This document shows, piece by piece, positions 9,998 through 22,077 of a stretch of DNA of 64,000 nucleotides. The number at the start of each line of letters is the position of its first letter. Position 1 is the first letter of the stretch. The DNA is from Euglena gracilis. Its lineage: Eukaryota; Euglenida; Euglenophyceae; Euglenales. The notes under the pieces were generated by a model. The model searched no databases. It had not been told where the DNA came from and saw only the letters and a program-made list of their open reading frames with translations. The translations under genes and the position numbers were made by a program. The DNA is taken from positions 32,151,437-32,215,436 of the forward strand of contig CP154956.1 of NCBI GenBank assembly GCA_039621445.1, given 5' to 3'.

Positions 9998-10475
9998 CAG
10001 GGGGGGGGGGGGAAATGCGCTCGCCCGGCCTCGGAAAAAATGCGCAAAAATGCGCAAAAATGCGCAAAAAAATGCGCAAAAAATGCGCATTTTTTGGAAA
10101 AAATGCGCAAAAATGTGCAAAATCCGAGGAAAAATGCGCAAAAATCACGAAAATGCAAAAATTACCCAAAAACACGCAAAAATGGCACCAAATTTGAAGA
10201 AATTATGTAGAATAATGAGGAAAATGTGCGTTTCAAAAAAAGTCAAAAATTTCAAATTTTTGCAAAAAATTGCAAAAATGGTCAAAAAATGCGAAAATTT
10301 TGGAAATTCACGAAAAAAATGTGCCAAAAAGCAAAAAAATGTGCTGAAAAAAACGAAAAAATGCGCAAAAAATGCGAAAAAATGCGCAAAAATGCGCATT
10401 TTTGGAAAATTTGAAAAAATGCGCAAAAAATGCGCAAAAATGCGAAAAAATGCGAAACGCATTTTTCCCCCCCTG
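9998..10475. mobile_element. MITE-like insert with CAGGGG...CCCCTG ends and 6-bp target duplication
   Basis: The 478-bp insert begins CAGGGG and ends CCCCTG. It is flanked by CTTGTG on both sides (9992-9997 and 10476-10481), and removing it restores the satellite phrase CCCTTGTGTTACCC. Inside the C/G-run termini, AAATGCG and CGCATTT form an inverted pair. The interior is almost entirely TGCGCAAAAA-type repeats. It has no ORF except simple-repeat frames, so it would be non-autonomous. Confidence 0.75.
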
Positions 10476-10481
10476 CTTGTG

Positions 10482-13235
10482 TTACCCACCCGTTTTGGGG
10501 GGCAAATCCCTTTTGTTGCCCCACGGTTCGAGGGCCCCAAAATAACAAAATCCCTTGTGTTACCCACCCGTTTTGGGGGACAAATCCCTTGTGACCCAAC
10601 TGATATGGGGGGCAAATCCTTTTTGTTGCCCCACTGTTCCAGGGCCCCAAAATAACAAAATCGCTTGTGTTACCCACCCGTTTTGGGTGGCAAATCCCTT
10701 GTGACCCAACTGATATGGCGGGCAAATCCCTTTTGTTGCCCCACTATTCCAGGGCCCCAAAATAACAAAATTCCTTGTGTTACCCACCCGTTTTGGGGGG
10801 CAAATCCCTTTTGTTGCCCAACTGTTAAGTCCTTTCTGTGCGAAATTTTGACAAAATAACAAATTCCCTTGTGCTGCCCAACCGTTTTGGATGGCAAACC
10901 CCTTTTTTGCCCAACTGTTCGAGGGCCCCAAAATAACAAAATCCCCTGTGCTGCCCAACCGTTTTGGATGGCAAACCCCTTTGTTGCCCAACTGTTCAAG
11001 GGCCCCAAAATAACAAAATCCCTTGTGTTACCCACCCGTTTCGGGGGGCAAATCCCTTGTGTAACCCACCCGTTTTGGGGGGCAAATCCCTTTTGTTGCC
11101 CAACTGTTCGAGGGCCCCAAAATAACAAATTCCCTTGTGTAACCCAACTGATCTGGGGGGCAAATCGCTTTTGTTGCCCAAATGTTCGAGGGCCCCTAAA
11201 TAACAAAATCCCTTGTGTTACGCACCCGTTTTGGGGGGCAAATCCATTTTGTTGCCCAACTGTTCAAGGGGCCCAAAATAACAAAATCCCTTGTGTAACC
11301 CAACTGATCTGGGGGCAAATCGCTTTTGTTGCCCAAATGTTCGAGGGAGCCTAAATAACAAAATCCCTTGTGTTACCCGCCCGTTTTGGGGGGCAAATCC
11401 CTTGTGTAACCCAACTGATTTGAGGGCAAATCCCTTTTGTTGCCCAACTGTTCGAGGGCCCCAAAATAACAAAATCCCTTGATTACCCACCTGTTTTTGG
11501 GGGGCAAAGCCCTTTTGGTGCCCAAATGTTCGAGGGCCCCAAAACAACAAAATACCTTGTGTTACCCACCCGTTTTTGGGGGCAAATCCCTTTTGTTGTC
11601 CCACTGTTCGAGGGCCCCAAAATAACAAAATTCCTTGTGTTACCCACCCGTTTTGGGGGGCAAATCCCTTTTGTTGCCCAACTGTTCAAGGGCCCCAAAA
11701 TAACAAAATCCCTTGTGTTACCCACCCGTTTTGAGGGGCAAATCCCTTTTGTTGCCCAACTGTTCGAGGGCCCCAAAATAACAAAATCCCTTGATTACCC
11801 ACCTGTTTTTGGGGGGCAAATCCCTTTTGGTGCCCAAATGTTCGAGGGCCCCAAAACAACAAAATACCTTGTGTTACCCACCCGTTTTTGGGGGCAAATC
11901 CCTTTTGTTGCCCCACTGTTCGGGGGCCCCAAAATAACAAAATTCCTTGTGTTACCCACCCGTTTTGGGGGGCAAATCCCTTTTGTTGCCCCACTGTTCG
12001 AGGGCCCCAAAATAACAAAATCCCTTGTGTTACCCACCCGTTTTGGGGGGCAAATCCCTTGTGACCCAACTGATATGGGGGGCAAATCCCTTTTGTTGCC
12101 CAACTGTTCGAGGGCCCCAAAATAACAAAATCCCTTGTGTTACCCACCCGTTTCGGGGGGCAAATCCCTTTTGTTGCCCCACTGTTCGAGGGCCCCAAAA
12201 TAACAAAATCCCTTGTGTTACCCACCTGTTTTGGGGGGCATCCCTTGTGTAACCCAACTGATTTGGGGGGGCAAATCCCTTTTGTTGCCCAACTGTTCGA
12301 GGGCCCCAACATAACAAAATCCCTTGTGTTACCCACCCGTTTTGGGGGGCAAATCCCTTGTGTAACCCAACTGATATGGGAGCAAATCCTTTTTGTTGCC
12401 CCACTGTTCGAGGGCCCCGAAATAACAAAATCCCTTGTGTTACGCACCCGTTTTGGGGGGCAAATCCATTTTGTTGCCCAACTGTTCAAGGGGCCCAAAA
12501 TAACAAAATCCCTTGTGTAACCCAACTGATCTGGGGGCAAATCGCTTTTGTTGCCCAAATGTTCGAGGGAGCCTAAATAACAAAATCCCTTGTGTTACCC
12601 GCCCGTTTTGGGGGGCAAATCCCTTGTGTAACCCAACTGATTTGAGGGCAAATCCCTTTTGTTGCCCAACTGTTCGAGGGCCCCAAAATAACAAAATCCC
12701 TTGTGTTCCCACCCGTTTTGGGGGGCAAATCCCTTTTGATGCCCAACTGTTCGAGGGCCCCAAAATAACAAAATACCTTGTGTTACCCACCCGTTTTGGG
12801 GGGCAAATCCCTTTTGTTGCCCAACTGTTCGAGGGCCCCAAAATAACAAAATCCCTTGTGTTACCCACCCGTTTTGGGGGGCAAATCCCTTTTGTTGCCC
12901 AACTGTTCAAGGGCCCCAAAATAACAAAATCCCTTGTGTTACCCACCCGTTTTGAGGGGCAAATCCCTTTTGTTGCCCAACTGTTCGAGGGCCCCAAAAT
13001 AACAAAATCCCTTGATTACCCACCTGTTTTTGGGGGGCAAATCCCTTTTGGTGCCCAAATGTTCGAGGGCCCCAAAACAACAAAATACCTTGTGTTACCC
13101 ACCCGTTTTTGGGGGCAAATCCCTTTTGTTGCCCCACTGTTCGAGGGCCCCAAAATAACAAAATTCCTTGTGTTACCCACCCGTTTTGGGGGGCAAATCC
13201 CTTTTGTTGCCCCACTGTTCGAGGGCCCCAAAATT
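10482..13235. repeat. 78-bp satellite, block 4
   Basis: Satellite units with many variant half-units (GACCCAACTGATATGG, GATTACCCACCTG). A segment near 12012-12440 recurs after element C at 14590-15010, including the shortened GGGGGGCATCCC unit. Element C therefore sits between two copies of the same array segment. Confidence 0.9.
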
Positions 13236-13237
13236 AC

Positions 13238-13347
13238 ACAAAAATCGTCCATGTCACCCGGACACACCGTGTGTCCGGGTTATGGGCGCCGAAGGCGCCC
13301 ATAACCCGGGTACACGTTGTGTCCGGGTTACAATGGACGATTTTTGT
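13238..13347. repeat. Palindrome at the left end of element C, GAA centre
   Basis: Arms of about 53 bp around GAA (13291-13293), with core GGGCGCC-GAA-GGCGCCC and outer arms ACAAAAATCGTCC / GGACGATTTTTGT. A few mismatches occur in the middle of the arms. Confidence 0.85.
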
Positions 13348-13734
13348 CTATATCCGTTGACTAAGAGGCCCAAGACACACACTGTGTCTCGTGGAACTTA
13401 GCCACGCAATGTCTACCCCGTATTTTTTTGCGATTTTTTGTCAAATTTTCAGTTCACGAGGACACACACTGTGTCTCGTGGACTGCCAGTCCACGAGACA
13501 CAGTGTGTGTCCCAGTCCACGGGGACACACACTGTGTCTCGTGGACTGCCGGTCCACGAGACACAGTGTGTGTCCTCGTGAACTGAAAAAATCAAGAATT
13601 CCCACTGGTCCGACCAACAAGTGCCCCCCAATAACTTGGCCTTTCGGCAACTTTTGGCTTAGAGCATAAAGGTTTCTCGTGGACAAGTTTTACCACATTC
13701 CACTACCTGTCCTTGCAGTTTTTTCTTTCGGAAA

Positions 13735-14415
13735 ATGAAGAAGACCGCAAACAGTGTGGACCGCATGCTCCCCCGACCCCCGAAACCAGATGAATTTGTT
13801 GCTACACTGGAAAAGTATTTGGTCGATTTGCAGAAGGGCCCTGCTGTTGACCCAATACACGGTACGTTGTTGGCCAACGTGTTGGAAGAGAAGCCAAAAG
13901 GGACCGCAAAGGCTGAGCGTGTAGCTGTTACACGCCTGTTGGAGTTCCAGCAGGTGTGTAAACACCTGAACGCTCAGTATGAGGACCTGGATGGCTTTTT
14001 TTCCGCATGGGCTGGTTGGGTCATTGACCCCAGATATTTGTTTGATGAGGCTACCCTCATCAATCAAGCTGAGCAACAACGCCGGGCACAGTGTGGCACC
14101 ACATTCAAATTCGAGACATACCTGCCTTCTACTGTCCGAGGTCATTTCAACTCTCTCGCACGGGTGTTCACATCTGTTGACCCGGACGGCACTCTGGTTC
14201 CATCTTCCAAAAAACAGTTTCCGCAACTGAACCGCCTCATGACGTCGGCTCTGACGCGAGAGAGTTCCCGGAAAGCTGTGGGTACGGCTGCCCACCCACC
14301 TGTGGAAGTTCTTCAGGACGAGGAACCGTGCTGGCTTCCGTGGATTGGCGCAAGCCTTTTGAGAGCCAACGTGCAAACATCCTCATTTTGGCGTACAGCA
14401 CGGGGTACCGGTCCA
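13735..14415 (+). pseudogene. Tyrosine-recombinase-like protein, N-terminal half (element C)
   Basis: ATG at 13735. The ORF has an N-terminal MKKTANSVDRMLPRPP segment, a conserved helical block (FQQVC....YEDLDGFFSAWAGW..DP) and a core-binding-like block (RGHFNSLARVF...KKQFPQLNRL). A frame change near 14325 leads into WRKPFESQRANILILAYSTGYR, resembling tyrosine-recombinase box I with its TG-x-R arginine. The reading frame then runs straight into the terminal hairpins, so the second catalytic block (H-x-x-R and Tyr) is absent. Element D has a homologue. The recombinase call is from motif pattern alone; the protein as it stands cannot be catalytic. Confidence 0.5.
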
Positions 14416-14592
14416 CGAGTGTCCAGTGTGTCCCAGTGTGTGTCCCAGTCCACGGGGACACACACTGTGTCTCGTGGACTGGCAGTCCACGAGACACAGT
14501 GTGTGTCCCAGTCCACGGGGACACACACTGTGTCTCGTGGACTCAGTCCACGAGACACAGTGTGTGTCTTGGGCCTCAGTCCACGGATATAA
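14410..14592. repeat. Terminal hairpin array of element C (right end)
   Basis: At least three copies of CCACGAGACACAGTGTGTGT and its reverse complement alternate here, ending in the terminal inverted repeat. They mirror the left array at 13449-13592. Spacers between arms are short (GCC, GGC or a single C). Confidence 0.85.
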
Positions 14593-16729
14593 CAAAATCC
14601 CTTGTGTTACCCACCCGTTTTGGGGGGCAAATCCCTTGTGACCCAACTGATATGGGGGGCAAATCCCTTTTGTTGCCCAACTGTTCGAGGGCCCCAAAAT
14701 AACAAAATCCCTTGTGTTACCCACCCGTTTCGGGGGGCAAATCCCTTTTGTTGCCCCACTGTTCGAGGGCCCCAAAATAACAAAATCCCTTGTGTTACCC
14801 ACCTGTTTTGGGGGGCATCCCTTGTGTAACCCAACTGATTTGGGGGGGCAAATCCCTTTTGTTGCCCAACTGTTCGAGGGCCCCAACATAACAAAATCCC
14901 TTGTGTTACCCACCCGTTTTGGGGGGCAAATCCCTTGTGTAACCCAACTGATATGGGAGCAAATCCTTTTTGTTGCCCCACTGTTCGAGGGCCCCGAAAT
15001 AACAAAATCCCTTGTGTTACCCACCCGTTTTGGAGGGCAAATCCCTTTTGTTGCCCAACTGTTCGAGGGCCCCAAAACAACAAAATCCCTTGTGTTACCC
15101 ACCCGTTTTGGGGGGCAAATCCCTGTTGGTGCCCAAATGTTCGAGGGCCCCAAAACAACAAAATCCCTTGTGTTACCCACCCGTTTTGGGGGGCAAATCC
15201 TTTTTGTTGCCCCACTGTTCGAGGGCCCCAAAATAACAAAATCCCTTGTGTTACCCACCCGTTTTGGGGGGCAAATCCCTTGTGACCCAACTGATATGGG
15301 GGGCAAATCCTTTCTGTTGCCCCACTGTTCGAGGGTCCCAAAATAACAAAATACCTTGTGTTACCCACCCGTTTTGGGGGGCAAATCCCTTGTGACCCAA
15401 CTGATATGGGGGGCAAATCCTTTTTGTTGCCCCACTGTTCGAGGGCCCCAAAACAACAAAATCCCTTGTGTTACCCACCCGTTTTGGGGGGCAAATCCCT
15501 TTTGTTGCCCCACGGTTCGAGGGCCCCAAAATAACAAAATCCCTTGTGTTACCCACCCGTTTTGGGGGACAAATCCCTTGTGACCCAACTGATATGGGGG
15601 GCAAATCCTTTTTGTTGCCCCACTGTTCCAGGGCCCCAAAATAACAAAATCCCTTGTGTTACCCACCCGTTTTGGGGGGCAAATCCCTTGTGACCCAACT
15701 GATACGGGGGGCAAATCCTTTTTGTTGCCCCACTGTTCGAGGGCCCCAAAATAACAAAATCCCTTGTGTTACCCACCCTTTTTGGGGGGCAAATCCCTTT
15801 TGTTGCCCAACTGTTCGAGGGCCCCAAAACAACAAAATCCCTTGTGTTACCCACCCGTTTTGGGGGGCAAATCCCTTTTGTTGCCCAACTGTTCGGGGGC
15901 CCCAAAATAACAAAATACCTTGTGTTACCCACCCGTTTTGGGGGGCAAATCCCTTGTGACCCAACTGATATGGCGGGCAAATCCCTTTTGTTGCCCCACT
16001 GTTCGAGGGCCCCAAAATAACAAAATTCCTTGTGTTACCCACCCGTTTTGGGGGGCAAATCCCTTTTGTTGCCCAACTGTTAAGTTCTTTCTGTGCGAAA
16101 TTTTGACAAAATAACAAATTCACTTGTGCTGCCCAACCGTTTTGGATGGCAAACCCCTTTGTTGCCCAACTGTTTCAGGCCCCAAAATAACAAAATGCCC
16201 TGTGCTGCCCAACCGTTTTGGATGGCAAACCCCTTTGTTGCCCAACTGTTCAAGGGCCCCAAAATAACAAAATCCCTTGTGCTGCCCAACCGTTTTGGAT
16301 GGTAAACCCCTTTGTTGCCCAACTGTTTCAGGGCCCCTAAATAACAAAATCCCTTGTGTTACCCACCCGCTTTGGGGGACATATCCCTTTTGTTGCCCCA
16401 CTGTTCGAGGGCCCCAAAATAGCAAAATCCCTTGTGTTACCCACCCGCTTTGGGGGACATATCCCTTTTGTTGCCCCACTGTTCGAGGGCCCCAAAATAA
16501 CAAAATCCCTTGTGTTACCCACCCGTTTTGGGGGGCAAATCGCTTTTGTTGCCCCAATGTTCGAGGGCCCCAAAATAACAAAATCCCTTGTGTTACCCAC
16601 CCGTTTCGGGGGGCAAATCCCTTGTGTAACCCACCCGTTTTGGGGGGCAAATCCTTTTTGTTGCCCAACTGTTCGAGGGCCCCAAAATAACAAAATACCT
16701 TGTGTAACCCAACTGATCTGGGGGGCTCA
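14593..16729. repeat. 78-bp satellite, block 5
   Basis: Satellite units with frequent 110-bp variants containing GTGACCCAACTGATATGG. It includes the AAGTTCTTTCTGTGCGAAAT variant near 16080, seen also near 1569, 2579 and 10826, so particular variants travel together. Confidence 0.9.
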
Positions 16730-16945
16730 TGGATCTGGCCTGGGGGGGGGGGTAGTGGGGGTCGACCATGGTCGGCCCACGGTCGCCTCGGTCGCCCTCG
16801 GGGTGGGGGGGGGGGGGGGTAGTGGGGGGGGTCGACCGAGGCGACCCTGGGGGTCGACCGAGGGCGACCATGGTCGACCCCCACCCCACGACGGGAAACC
16901 CCCCCCTTTTGAAGGGCGACCATGGTCGACCCCCACCCCACTGTT
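16730..16945. repeat. GTCGACC/GGTCGCC island, copy 1
   Basis: About 215 bp replacing part of a satellite unit. It is built from GGTCGACC, CCATGGTCGACC and GGTCGCCTCGG words, with G and C runs that make it largely self-complementary. Related to 949-1166 and 22078-22384. Confidence 0.75.
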
Positions 16946-17516
16946 GTTGCCCAACTGTTCGAGGGCCCCAAAATAACAAAGTCCCTTGTGTTACCCACCC
17001 GTTTTGGGGGGCAAATCCCTTTTGTTGCCCAACTGTTCGAGGGCCCCAAAATAACAAAATCCCTTGTGCTGCCCAACCGTTTTGGATGGTAAACCCCTTT
17101 GTTGCCCAACTGTTTCAGGACCCCTAAATAACAAAATCCCTTGTGTTACCCACCCGCTTTGGGGGACATATCCCTTTTGTTGCCCCACTGTTCGAGGGCC
17201 CCAAAATAGCAAAATCCCTTGTGTTACCCACCCGCTTTGGGGGACATATCCCTTTTGTTGCCCCACTGTTCGAGGGCCCCAAAATAACAAAATCCCTTGT
17301 GTTACCCACCCGTTTTGGGGGGCAAATCGCTTTTGTTGCCCCAATGTTCGAGGGCCCCAAAATAACAAAATCCCTTGTGTTACCCACCCGTTTCGGGGGG
17401 CAAATCCCTTGTGTAACCCACCCGTTTTGGGGGGCAAATCCTTTTTGTTGCCCAACTGTTCGAGGGCCCCAAAATAACAAAATACCTTGTGTAACCCAAC
17501 TGATCTGGGGGGCTCA

Positions 17517-17732
17517 TGGATCTGGCCTGGGGGGGGGGGTAGTGGGGGTCGACCATGGTCGGCCCACGGTCGCCTCGGTCGCCCTCGGTCGCTCTCGGTC
17601 GGGGGGGGGGGGGTAGTGGGGGGGGTCGACCGAGGCGACCCTGGGGGTCGACCGAGGGCGACCATGGTCGACCCCCACCCCACGACGGGAAACCCCCCCC
17701 TTTTGAAGGGCGACCATGGTCGACCCCCACCC
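17517..17732. repeat. GTCGACC/GGTCGCC island, copy 2
   Basis: Duplicate of the 16730-16945 island carried by the 787-bp duplication, with additional GGTCGCTCTC words. Confidence 0.75.
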
Positions 17733-20700
17733 CACTGTTGTTGCCCAACTGTTCGAGGGCCCCAAAATAACAAAGTCCCTTGTGTTACCCACCCGTTTTG
17801 GGGGGCAAATCCCTTTTGTTGCCCAACTGTTCGAGGGCCCCAAAATAACAAAATCCCTTGTGTTACCCACCCGTTTTGGGGGGCAAACCCTTTTGTTGCC
17901 CAACTGTTCGAGGGCCCCAAAATAACAAAGTCCCTTGCGTTACCCACCCGTTTTGGGGGGCAAACCTTTTTTGTTGCCCAACTGTTCGAGGGCCCCAAAA
18001 TAACAAAATCCCTTGTGTTACCCACCCGTTTTGGGGGGCAAATCCCTTTTGTTGCCCAACTGTTCGAGGGCCCCAAAATAACAAAATCCCTTGTGTTACC
18101 CACCCGTTTTGGGGGGCAAACCCTTTTGTTGCCCAACTGTTCGAGGGCCCCAAAATAACAAAATCCCTTGTGTTACCCACCCGTTTTGGGGGGCAAATCC
18201 CTTTTGTTGCCCAACTGTTCGAGGGCCCCAAAATAACAAAGTCCCTTGCGTTACCCACCCGTTTTGGGGGGCAAATCCCTTTTGTTGCCCAACTGTTCGA
18301 GGGCCCCAAAATAACAAAATCCCTTGCGTTACCCACCCGTTTTGGGGGGCAAATCCCTTTTGTTGCCCAACTGTTCGAGGGCCCCAAAATAACAAAATCC
18401 CTTGCGTTACCCACCCGTTTTGGGGGGCAAATCCCTTTTTGTTGCCCAACTGTTCGAGGGCCCCAAAATAACAAAATCCCTTGCGTTACCCACCCGTTTT
18501 GGGGGGCAAATCCCTTTTGTTGCCCAACTGTTCGAGGGCCCCAAAATAACAAAATCCCTTGCGTTACCCACCCGTTTTGGGGGACAAATCCCTTTTTGTT
18601 GCCCAACTGTTCGAGGGCCCCAAAATAACAAAATCCCTTGCGTTACCCACCCGTTTTGGGGGGCAAACCCCTTTTATTGCCCAACTGTTCGGGGGCCCCA
18701 AAATAACAAAGTCCCTTGCGTTACCCACCCGTTTTGGGGGGGAAATCCCTTTTGTTGCCCAACTGTTCGAGGGCCCCAAAATAACAAAATCCCTTGCGTT
18801 ACCCACCCGTTTTGGGGGGCAAATCCCTTTTGTTGCCCAACTGTTCGAGGGCCCCAAAATAACAAAATCCCTTGTGTTACCCACCCGTTTTGGGGGGCAA
18901 ATCCCTTTTGTTGCCCAACTGTTCGAGGGCCCCAAAATAACAAAATCCCTTGCGTTACCCACCCGTTTTGGGGGGCAAACCCCTTTTGTTGCCCAACTGT
19001 TCGAGGGCCCCAAAATAACAAAATCCTTGCGTTACCCACCCGTTTTGGGGGGCAAATCCCTTTTGTTGCCCAACTGTTCGAGGGCCCCAAAATAACAAAA
19101 TCCCTTGCGTTACCCAGCCGTTTTGGGGGGCAAATCCCTTTTGTTGCCCAACTGATTTGGGGGGCAAATCCCTTTTGTTGCCCAACTGTTTGAGGGCCCC
19201 AAAATAACAAAAACCCTTGCGTTACCCACCCCTTTTGGGGGGCAAATCCCTTTTGTTGCCCAACTGTTCGAGGGCCCCAAAATAACAAAATCCCTTGCGT
19301 TACCCACCCGTTTTGGGGGGCAAATCCCTTTTGTTGCCCAACTGTTCGAGGGCCCCAAAATAACAAAGTCCCTTACGTTACCCACCCGTTTTGGGGGGCA
19401 AATCCCTTTTGTTGCCCAACTGTTCGAGGGCCCCAAAATAACAAAATCCCTTGCGTTACCCAGCCGTTTTGGGGGGCAAATCCCTTTTGTTGCCCAACTG
19501 ATTTGGGGGGCAAATCCCTTTTGTTGCCCAACTGTTTGAGGGCCCCAAAATAACAAAAACCCTTGCGTTACCCACCCCTTTTGGGGGGCAAATCCCTTTT
19601 GTTGCCCAACTGTTCGAGGGCCCCAAAATAACAAAATCCCTTGCGTTACCCACCCGTTTTGGGGGGCAAATCCCTTTTGTTGCCCAACTGTTCGAGGGCC
19701 CCAAAATAACAAAATCCCTTGCGTTACCCACCCGTTTTGGGGGGCAAATCCCTTTTGTTGCCCAACTGTTCGAGGGCCCCAAAATAACAAAGTCCCTTAC
19801 GTTACCCACCCGTTTTGGGGGGCAAATCCCTTTTGTTGCCCAACTGTTCGAGGGCCCCAAAATAACAAAATCCCTTGTGTTACCCACCCGTTTTGGGGGG
19901 CAAATCCCTTTTGTTGCCCAACTGTTCGAGGGCCCCAAAATAACAAAGTCCGTTGCGTTACCCATCCGTTTTGGGGGGCAAATCCCTTTTGTTGCCCAAC
20001 TGTTCGAGGGCCCCAAAATAACAAAATCCCTTGCGTTACCCACCCGTTTTGGGGGGCAAACCCTTTTTGTTGCCCAACTGTTCGAGGGCCCCAAAATAAC
20101 AAAATCCCTTGTGTTACCCACCCGTTTTGGGGGCAAATCCCTTTTGTTGCCCAACTGTTCGAGGGCCCCAAAATAACAAAGTCCCTTGCGTTACCCACCC
20201 GTTTTGGGGGGCAAATCCCTTTTGTTGCCCAACTGTTCGAGGGCCCCAAAATAACAAAGTCCCTTGCGTTACCCATCCGTTTTGGGGGGCAAATCCCTTT
20301 TGTTGCCCAACTGTTCGAGGGCCCCAAAATAACAAAATCCCTTGCGTTACCCACCCGTTTTGGGGGGCAAATCCCTTTTGTTGGCCAACTGTTCGAGGGC
20401 CCCAAAATAACAAAATCCCTTGCGTTACCCACCCGTTTTGGGGGGCAAACCCTTTTTGTTGCCCAACTGTTCAAGGGCCCCAAAATAACAAAATCCCTTG
20501 CGTTACCCACCCGTTTTGGGGGGCAAATCCCTTTTGTTGCCCAACTGTTCGAGGGCCCCAAAATAACAAAATCCCTTGTGTTACCCACCCGTTTTGGGGG
20601 GCAAATCCCTTTTGTTGCCCAACTGTTCGAGGGCCCCAAAATAACAAAATCCCTTGCGTTACCCACCCGTTTTGGGGGGCAAACCCTTTTTGTTGCCCAA

Positions 20701-22077
20701 CTGTTCGAGGGCCCCAAAATAACAAAATCCCTTGCGTTACCCACCCGTTTTGGGGGGCAAATCCCTTTTGTTGCCCAACTGTTCGAGGGCCCCAAAATAA
20801 CAAAATCCCTTGCGTTACCCACCCGTTTTGGGGGGCAAATCCCTTTTGTTGCCCAACTGTTCGAGGGCCCCAAAATAACAAAATCCCTTGCGTTACCCAG
20901 CCGTTTTGGGGGGCAAATCCCTTTTGTTGCCCAACTGATTTGGGGGGCAAATCCCTTTTGTTGCCCAACTGTTCGAGGGCCCCAAAATCCCTTGCGTTAC
21001 CCACCCGTTTTGGGGGGCAAATCCCTTTTGTTGCCCAACTGTTCGAGGGCCCCAAAATAACAAAATCCCTTGCGTTACCCACCCGTTTTGGGGGGCAAAT
21101 CCCTTTTGTTGCCCAACTGTTCGAGGGCCCCAAAATAACAAAGTCCCTTACGTTACCCACCCGTTTTGGGGGGCAAATCCCTTTTGTTGCCCAACTGTTC
21201 GAGGGCCCCAAAATAACAAAATCCCTTGTGTTACCCACCCGTTTTGGGGGGCAAATCCCTTTTGTTGCCCAACTGTTCGAGGGCCCCAAAATAACAAAGT
21301 CCGTTGCGTTACCCATCCGTTTTGGGGGGCAAATCCCTTTTGTTGCCCAACTGTTCGAGGGCCCCAAAATAACAAAATCCCTTGCGTTACCCACCCGTTT
21401 TGGGGGGCAAACCCTTTTTGTTGCCCAACTGTTCGAGGGCCCCAAAATAACAAAATCCCTTGTGTTACCCACCCGTTTTGGGGGGCAAATCCCTTTTGTT
21501 GCCCAACTGTTCGAGGGCCCCAAAATAACAAAGTCCCTTGCGTTACCCACCCGTTTTTGGGGGCAAATCCCTTTTGTTGCCCAACTGTTCGAGGGCCCCA
21601 AAATAACAAAGTCCCTTGCGTTACCCATCCGTTTTGGGGGGCAAATCCCTTTTGTTGCCCAACTGTTCGAGGGCCCCAAAATAACAAAATCCCTTGCGTT
21701 ACCCACCCGTTTTGGGGGGCAAATCCCTTTTGTTGGCCAACTGTTCGAGGGCCCCAAAATAACAAAATCCCTTGTGTTACCCACCCGTTTTGGGGGCAAA
21801 TCCCTTTTGTTGCCCAACTGTTCGAGGGCCCCAAAATAACAAAGTCCCTTGCGTTACCCACCCGTTTTGGGGGGCAAATCCCTTTTGTTGCCCAACTGTT
21901 CGAGGGCCCCAAAATAACAAAATCCCTTGCGTTACCCACCCGTTTTGGGGGGCAAACCCTTTTTGTTGCCCAACTGTTCGAGGGCCCCAAAATAACAAAA
22001 TCCCTTGCGTTACAAAATAACAAAATCCTTTGTGTTGCCCAACTGCTTTGGGGGGCAAATCCCTTTTGTTGCCCAAC
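17733..22077. repeat. 78-bp satellite, block 6 (most homogeneous)
   Basis: Over 50 consecutive units nearly all 78 bp long, with GTG/GCG alternation in CCCTTG(T/C)GTTACCC as the commonest difference. Rare marker variants show larger duplications: AGTCCGTTGCGTTACCCATCC occurs at 19948 and 21298 (1350 bp apart), and AACTGATTTGGGGGG recurs at 19148 and 19496 (348 bp apart). The 576-codon open frame at 20109-21839 is a satellite artefact. Confidence 0.95.

Larger units (their letters stand above)
13236..14592 (+). mobile_element. Element C: foldback/TIR element with recombinase-like ORF
   Basis: An external palindrome (13238-13347) is followed by a terminal inverted repeat. The left end TATATCCGTTGACTAAGAGG at 13351 matches the reverse complement of the right end, TCAGTCCACGGATATA, at about 14592. 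Inside each end are arrays of hairpins built from GACACACACTGTGTCTCGTG and GTGGACTGCCAGTCCAC (13449-13592 and 14410-14575). The interior carries one ORF. The element interrupts the satellite between CCCCAAAAT and AACAAAAT, exactly as element E does; a TA target duplication is compatible with both junctions. Confidence 0.7.
16277..17850. repeat. 787-bp tandem duplication of satellite plus GTCGAC island
   Basis: The sequence from 16277 to 17063 repeats from 17064 to about 17850 with few differences. The island copies differ only by an extra GGTCGCTCTC-type stretch and G-run length. The duplication is young compared with the surrounding array. Confidence 0.85.

Noticed and set aside
10226-10725. 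Phe-rich and Lys-rich ORFs at 10.0-10.7 kb
   Set aside because: Translation of the TGCGCAAAAA repeat of the MITE-like insert running into satellite frames.
20109-21839. 576-codon open frame and dozens of similar long frames on both strands between 1.3 and 22.9 kb
   Set aside because: They are the 78-bp satellite read in its three frames; 78 is divisible by 3 and most units lack stops. The same peptide words recur mechanically on both strands.
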